Origin: JAKEHA01 sp964560355
GTDB lineage: Bacteria; Krumholzibacteriota; Krumholzibacteriia; WVZY01; JAKEHA01
Length of the DNA stretch: 8,975 bases
Direction: 5' to 3'
Assembly (NCBI GenBank): GCA_964560355.1
Contig: CAZLLI010000107.1
Span: 1 to 8,975 of the forward strand
The notes under the pieces are model-generated. The model saw nothing but the letters and a program-made list of their open reading frames with translations, was not told where the DNA came from and searched no databases. The translations under genes were made by a program, and so were the position numbers. The number at the start of each line of letters is the position of its first letter. Position 1 is the first letter of the stretch. Positions 5,462 to 8,975 of this stretch are shown piece by piece.

Positions 5462-8287
5462 ATGGATAGGCGAGAATTCTTGCGTTGGATGGGGGTCGCC
5501 TCCGGCGCGTCGGTACTGGCGGGCTGCGACCTCTCCCGCAAGTCCGAGAAGCTGATCCCGTACCTCGTGCCGCCCGCCGACGGCGTCATTCCCGGCGACG
5601 CCACCTTCGTCGCGACGTCGTGCACCGAGTGCCCGGTGGGTTGCTCGGTGACGGCGCGCATCCGCGACGAGCGCCCGGTCAAGGTCGACGGCACCAAGGG
5701 CCACCCCGTCAACGACGGCGCGCTGTGCATTCGCGGCCAGGCCTCGCTCAATCGCCTGTACAACGTCGAGCGCATTCGCCAGCCGCTCTTGCCCGACGGC
5801 AGCGGCAACCTGGCGCCGGCCACCTGGAACCAGGCTCTGGCCAAGGTGACGCAAGCCCTCAAGACCACCAGCGGCGAGCACGTGTTCCTCTCCGGGCGCA
5901 CGTCGGGCTCGTTGTCGGTTCTGATCGACGAATTCGCGCAGCGCCTCTCCGTGCGCCGGCTCCCCGAGTTCGAATTGTTCTCGCATTCCGCGGTGCGCGA
6001 AGCCAATCGCGCGCTGTTCGGCGTGGCGGCGGTGCCGTCGCTCCACCCCGAGAAGGCCGACGTCATCGTGACGGTCGGCGCCGACGTGCTGGAGACGCAC
6101 GGGCACACGGTCGCTTTCTCGCGCGCGCTCGAGAAGCTGCACGACGCGGGCGGCCACTTCAAGTGGTTCCACGTCGAGCCCCACGCGTCGATGACGGGCT
6201 TCAAGGCCAGCGAGCGCGTGGCGGTCGCGCCCGGCACGGAGGCGTACCTGCTCGCGTTCTTGCTGCACTCGATCGCGAACGGGCGCGCGCTCGACGCGCG
6301 CACCTCGTCGCACGTGGCGTCGGTGCCGGCGGTGACGCTGGACCGCGCGGCGGAAGCGACGGGCGCATCGCGCGAAGCGATCACCCAGCTCGCGCTGGCG
6401 CTGCAGTCGGCGCAGGCGCCCCTCGTGGTCGCGGGCGGTGTCTCGACCGCGCACGAAAACGGCCTCGACGTCGCGCACATCGCCGCGCTCATCCAGTACG
6501 TGACCGCGCAAAACGGACGCACCCTCGACTTCGCGCGCGCGACCGACTACTCGCGCGTGGGCTCGATGGCCGACATCGACCGGCTGCAGTCGCGCCTCGA
6601 CGCGGGCCAGATCGGCACCGCGATCCTGTTCAACGTCGACGTGGTGGATCGCATCCCGGGCGGCGACGCCTTCGGGAAGTCGCTCGACAAGGCGTCGTTC
6701 GTGGTCGGCGTCGGCGACATCATGAACGCGACCCTCATGCACTGCGACGTGGTGCTGCCGCTCTCGCACGCGTACGAGTCGTGGGGCGACGTCGAGCCGG
6801 TGGCCGGCGTCGTGAACGTGATCCAGCCCGCCATCAAGCCGCTCTTCGACACCTTGTCGGACGGCGACGTGCTGCTCAAGATCATGGTCGACTCCGGTGT
6901 GGCGGCCGACACGACCTACCAGCAATACGTGATGGACCGCTGGGCGCGCGACTACGGCGCCGCCGCGGCCGACCTGGTGAAGAACGGCTACATCGCGGGT
7001 GCTACCGGCGGGGTGTCGCTCGGCCTCAAGGACCCCGACCACCGCTTCACCTTCGACGCGACCCCGGCCAAGACGCCGGCGCTCGTGATCGCGCCGTCCT
7101 TGCGCTGGTACGACGGGCGCAGCGCCGAGCTCGAATTGCTGAAGGAAATTCCCGACCCGCTCTCGACGGTGTCGTGGGACCCGTGGATCTCGGTCGGCAT
7201 GGAGACCGCGGCGGCACTCGGCATCGGCGACGGCTCCGAGATGCAGGTGCGCGTGGGGGACTGGTCGACCCTGCTCCCGGCGCGTCGCCAGCCCGGACTT
7301 GGGCGCGACGTGTTCATGATCCAGCGCGGCGTCGCCAACCCGCCCGTGGGTTGGTCGCGCACTAGCGGCGAAGCGATCGCCGTCGCCACCGATGTGGCCG
7401 TGCAGCCCACCGGGCGCAAGGTACCGATCACGGTGCTGTCGTCGTCGCTCACCGAACAGGGTCGCGGCGTCGTGCCCGGCCACGAGCCGGCGCACTTTGG
7501 TGCCCACGAGAAGATGCTGTCCGAGCAAGCTCATGTGCGCGAAGAGCACAAGCACGAGGAAGTGTCCTTCTATCCGCTCCCGGACTATCCGACCTATCGC
7601 TGGGCAATGGCCATCGACATGGACAAGTGCGTCGGGTGCTCGGCGTGCGTGGCGGCGTGCTACATCGAGAACAACGTCGCCATGAGCGGGCGCGAGCAGC
7701 ACCTGCGCGGCCGCGAGCTGGCGTGGATTCGAATCGAGCCGTACTACTCGGAAGACGGAACCGAGCTCAGCACCGTGCCCGCCATGTGCCAGCACTGCGA
7801 CTACGCGCCGTGCGAGCCGGTGTGCCCGGTGTACGCGACCTACCACAACAACGAGGGCTTGAACGTCCAGGTCTACAACCGGTGCGTCGGTACTCGTTAC
7901 TGCTCCAACAACTGCCCGTACAAGCAGCGTCGCTTCAACTGGTTCTCGTGGGAGCACCGCCCGCACCCGATGGACTTGATGACCAACCCCGACGTGTCGA
8001 TGCGCGGCAAGGGTATGATGGAGAAGTGCACGTTCTGCGTGCAGCGCATCCGCAAGGCGCGCGACATCGCGAAGGACGAGGGCCGCGACATCAAAGAGGG
8101 CGACTTCACTACCGCGTGCGCGGCGGCGTGCCCGGGCGGCGCGATCGTGTTCGGCAACTTGCTGGACGAAAAGTCGCAGGTCTATCAATGGGCGCACGAC
8201 GAACGGTCGTCGCGCCTCCTAGAGGAGCTCGGCACCAGCCCCGGGGTCTTCTATCTGAAGAAGAAGGGAGGGCACCATGGCGCATGA
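5462..8287 (+). CDS. actB: Alternative complex III subunit B, molybdopterin-oxidoreductase-like domain fused to FeS domain
   Basis: This 941-residue periplasmic subunit relays electrons from the quinol-oxidising membrane part to ActA. It opens with a Tat-type leader (RREFLRWMG, 3-11) and a lipobox LAGC (C22), so it is probably exported folded and lipid-anchored. Residues about 48-690 resemble the molybdopterin-oxidoreductase fold but belong to the ACIII branch, which has no molybdenum cofactor in studied members. They still carry C54, C57, C61 and C89 in the CX2CX3CX27C spacing of the family's FeS site. From about 710 a ferredoxin-like domain has 15 cysteines: 723/726/729/733, 776/779/784/788, 808/814/818, 856/859 and 886/890. 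The third group has T811 where a fourth cysteine would be, matching the three [4Fe-4S] plus one [3Fe-4S] known for ActB. The domain fusion itself is diagnostic of ACIII. The end overlaps actC by 11 bases. Confidence 0.95.
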   Translation: MDRREFLRWMGVASGASVLAGCDLSRKSEKLIPYLVPPADGVIPGDATFVATSCTECPVGCSVTARIRDERPVKVDGTKGHPVNDGALCIRGQASLNRLYNVERIRQPLLPDGSGNLAPATWNQALAKVTQALKTTSGEHVFLSGRTSGSLSVLIDEFAQRLSVRRLPEFELFSHSAVREANRALFGVAAVPSLHPEKADVIVTVGADVLETHGHTVAFSRALEKLHDAGGHFKWFHVEPHASMTGFKASERVAVAPGTEAYLLAFLLHSIANGRALDARTSSHVASVPAVTLDRAAEATGASREAITQLALALQSAQAPLVVAGGVSTAHENGLDVAHIAALIQYVTAQNGRTLDFARATDYSRVGSMADIDRLQSRLDAGQIGTAILFNVDVVDRIPGGDAFGKSLDKASFVVGVGDIMNATLMHCDVVLPLSHAYESWGDVEPVAGVVNVIQPAIKPLFDTLSDGDVLLKIMVDSGVAADTTYQQYVMDRWARDYGAAAADLVKNGYIAGATGGVSLGLKDPDHRFTFDATPAKTPALVIAPSLRWYDGRSAELELLKEIPDPLSTVSWDPWISVGMETAAALGIGDGSEMQVRVGDWSTLLPARRQPGLGRDVFMIQRGVANPPVGWSRTSGEAIAVATDVAVQPTGRKVPITVLSSSLTEQGRGVVPGHEPAHFGAHEKMLSEQAHVREEHKHEEVSFYPLPDYPTYRWAMAIDMDKCVGCSACVAACYIENNVAMSGREQHLRGRELAWIRIEPYYSEDGTELSTVPAMCQHCDYAPCEPVCPVYATYHNNEGLNVQVYNRCVGTRYCSNNCPYKQRRFNWFSWEHRPHPMDLMTNPDVSMRGKGMMEKCTFCVQRIRKARDIAKDEGRDIKEGDFTTACAAACPGGAIVFGNLLDEKSQVYQWAHDERSSRLLEELGTSPGVFYLKKKGGHHGA
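8267..8271 (+). promoter_or_regulatory. Shine-Dalgarno site for actC inside the end of actB
   Basis: GGAGG lies five bases before the ATG at 8277, within the last codons of actB. It supports an actC start that overlaps the actB end in another frame. Confidence 0.8.
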
Positions 8288-8975
8288 CAACGCGGTAGCC
8301 GCTGCCGCCGCGCATCCCGCGTCGGAGGCCCGCCTCCAGATCGAGCGCGACGTCATCCAGGCGATGATGAAGCCCGGTCTGTTCTACTGGGGGTTGGTGG
8401 GCTTTTTCGCCACCGTCTTCGGCGTGTGTCTATTGGGCGCGTGGGCCTATCAGATTTACAAGGGCATCGGCGTCGGCGGCCAGATGAACCCGGTCGGATG
8501 GGGCATCTACATCGTCAATTTTGTCTTCTGGGTCGGTATCGCGCACTCGGGGACGCTGATCAGCGCGGTGTTGTTCCTGTTCCGTTCCAAGTTCCGCGCG
8601 AGCTTCAACCGCGCGGCGGAAGCGATGACGGTGATCGCCGTCATGTGCGCCGGCATGTACCCGCTCATCCACCTCGGGCGCGTGTGGTACGCGTTCTGGT
8701 TGTTCCCGTACCCGAATCAGCGCTTGTTGTGGACCAATTTCAAGTCGCCGCTGGAGTGGGACGTGTTCGCCATCAGCACCTACCTCACGATCAGCGTCGT
8801 CTTCTTCTACGTGGGGTTGATTCCCGACTTCGCGATCGTCAAGCGCTACACGCGCGGGCTGCGCCGGCACATCTACAGCGCGCTGTCGCTGGGGTGGGTG
8901 GGCAGCAAGACGCAGTGGCGCAACTACAACATGCTCTACGCGCTGCTCGCGGGCTTCGCGACCCCGCTGGTGCTG
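8277..8975 (+). CDS. actC: Alternative complex III subunit C, NrfD-like quinol-binding membrane subunit (3' end outside window)
   Basis: The first 233 residues are present and the frame is open to the last base, so about half of a protein that usually has some 450 residues is seen. ActC is the NrfD/PsrC-type integral membrane subunit that binds and oxidises quinol at the periplasmic side and hands electrons to ActB. After a hydrophilic N-terminus (1-32), helices lie at about 34-60, 74-102, 113-133 and 162-186. Family signatures are GIAHSGTLISA (87-97) and HLGRVWYAFWLFPYPN (132-147). H132 and D162 are 30 residues apart, the same spacing I recall for the His/Asp pair proposed at the quinol site in solved ACIII structures. 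The start is set by the GGAGG five bases upstream and overlaps the end of actB. The remaining ACIII genes (actD, E, F) are expected just downstream. Confidence 0.94.
   Translation, partial: MAHDNAVAAAAAHPASEARLQIERDVIQAMMKPGLFYWGLVGFFATVFGVCLLGAWAYQIYKGIGVGGQMNPVGWGIYIVNFVFWVGIAHSGTLISAVLFLFRSKFRASFNRAAEAMTVIAVMCAGMYPLIHLGRVWYAFWLFPYPNQRLLWTNFKSPLEWDVFAISTYLTISVVFFYVGLIPDFAIVKRYTRGLRRHIYSALSLGWVGSKTQWRNYNMLYALLAGFATPLVL

Noticed and set aside
5435..8197. A very long open frame on the minus strand (920 codons) opposite actB.
   Set aside because: It is the mirror of a GC-rich gene with G/C third positions. Its translation is rich in Arg, His, Val and Ala with no recognisable domain, and the plus strand encodes a clear full-length ActB.
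5462..8287. actB read as a formate dehydrogenase, nitrate reductase or polysulphide reductase catalytic subunit.
   Set aside because: The fusion of the molybdopterin-like domain with a four-cluster FeS domain, between a pentahaem cytochrome gene and an NrfD-like gene, is the ACIII arrangement. The [3Fe-4S] Cys loss also fits ActB.

Overview
This GC-rich window lies wholly inside one electron-transfer gene cluster. All nine genes are on the + strand. They are separated by 2 to 27 bases or overlap slightly, and both edge genes are cut. Codons strongly favour G or C at third positions. The gene content (caa3-type oxidase, alternative complex III, multihaem cytochrome c, Tat-type leader) points to a Gram-negative, aerobically respiring bacterium. 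My guess is a former 'Deltaproteobacteria' lineage such as Myxococcota or a relative; the sequence alone does not fix the taxon.

Region 1 (1-2679) is a caa3-type cytochrome c oxidase in the order subunit I (3' end only), III, IV, II. Subunit II carries a fused cytochrome c domain. Subunit III carries an unusual hydrophilic insert of about 60 residues before its last membrane helix. Region 2 (2682-3536) is ctaB, haem O synthase, which supplies the precursor of the oxidase haem a.

Region 3 (3554-4906) is the least conventional gene. It encodes a membrane protein of about eight helices whose first five helices line up by eye with cytochrome bd subunit I (CydA), followed by a C-terminal class I cytochrome c domain. 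Two of the three CydA haem ligands have candidate equivalents, but both glutamates of the CydA proton/active-site region are absent. It is therefore probably an oxidoreductase-like branch of the bd superfamily and not a bd oxidase.

Region 4 (4916-8975) is the start of an alternative complex III (ACIII): actA (pentahaem cytochrome), actB (Tat-targeted molybdopterin-oxidoreductase-like domain fused to a four-cluster ferredoxin domain) and the first half of actC (NrfD-like quinol-binding membrane subunit).

Together the genes describe a quinol-to-oxygen chain. ActC and its partners oxidise menaquinol or ubiquinol, electrons pass through ActB FeS clusters and ActA haems to c haems, and the caa3 oxidase reduces O2. 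The CydA-like cytochrome c protein, encoded exactly between the two complexes, is a candidate extra electron entry point or a link between them. No promoter, terminator, RNA gene, mobile element, CRISPR array or non-coding stretch over 30 bases is visible.
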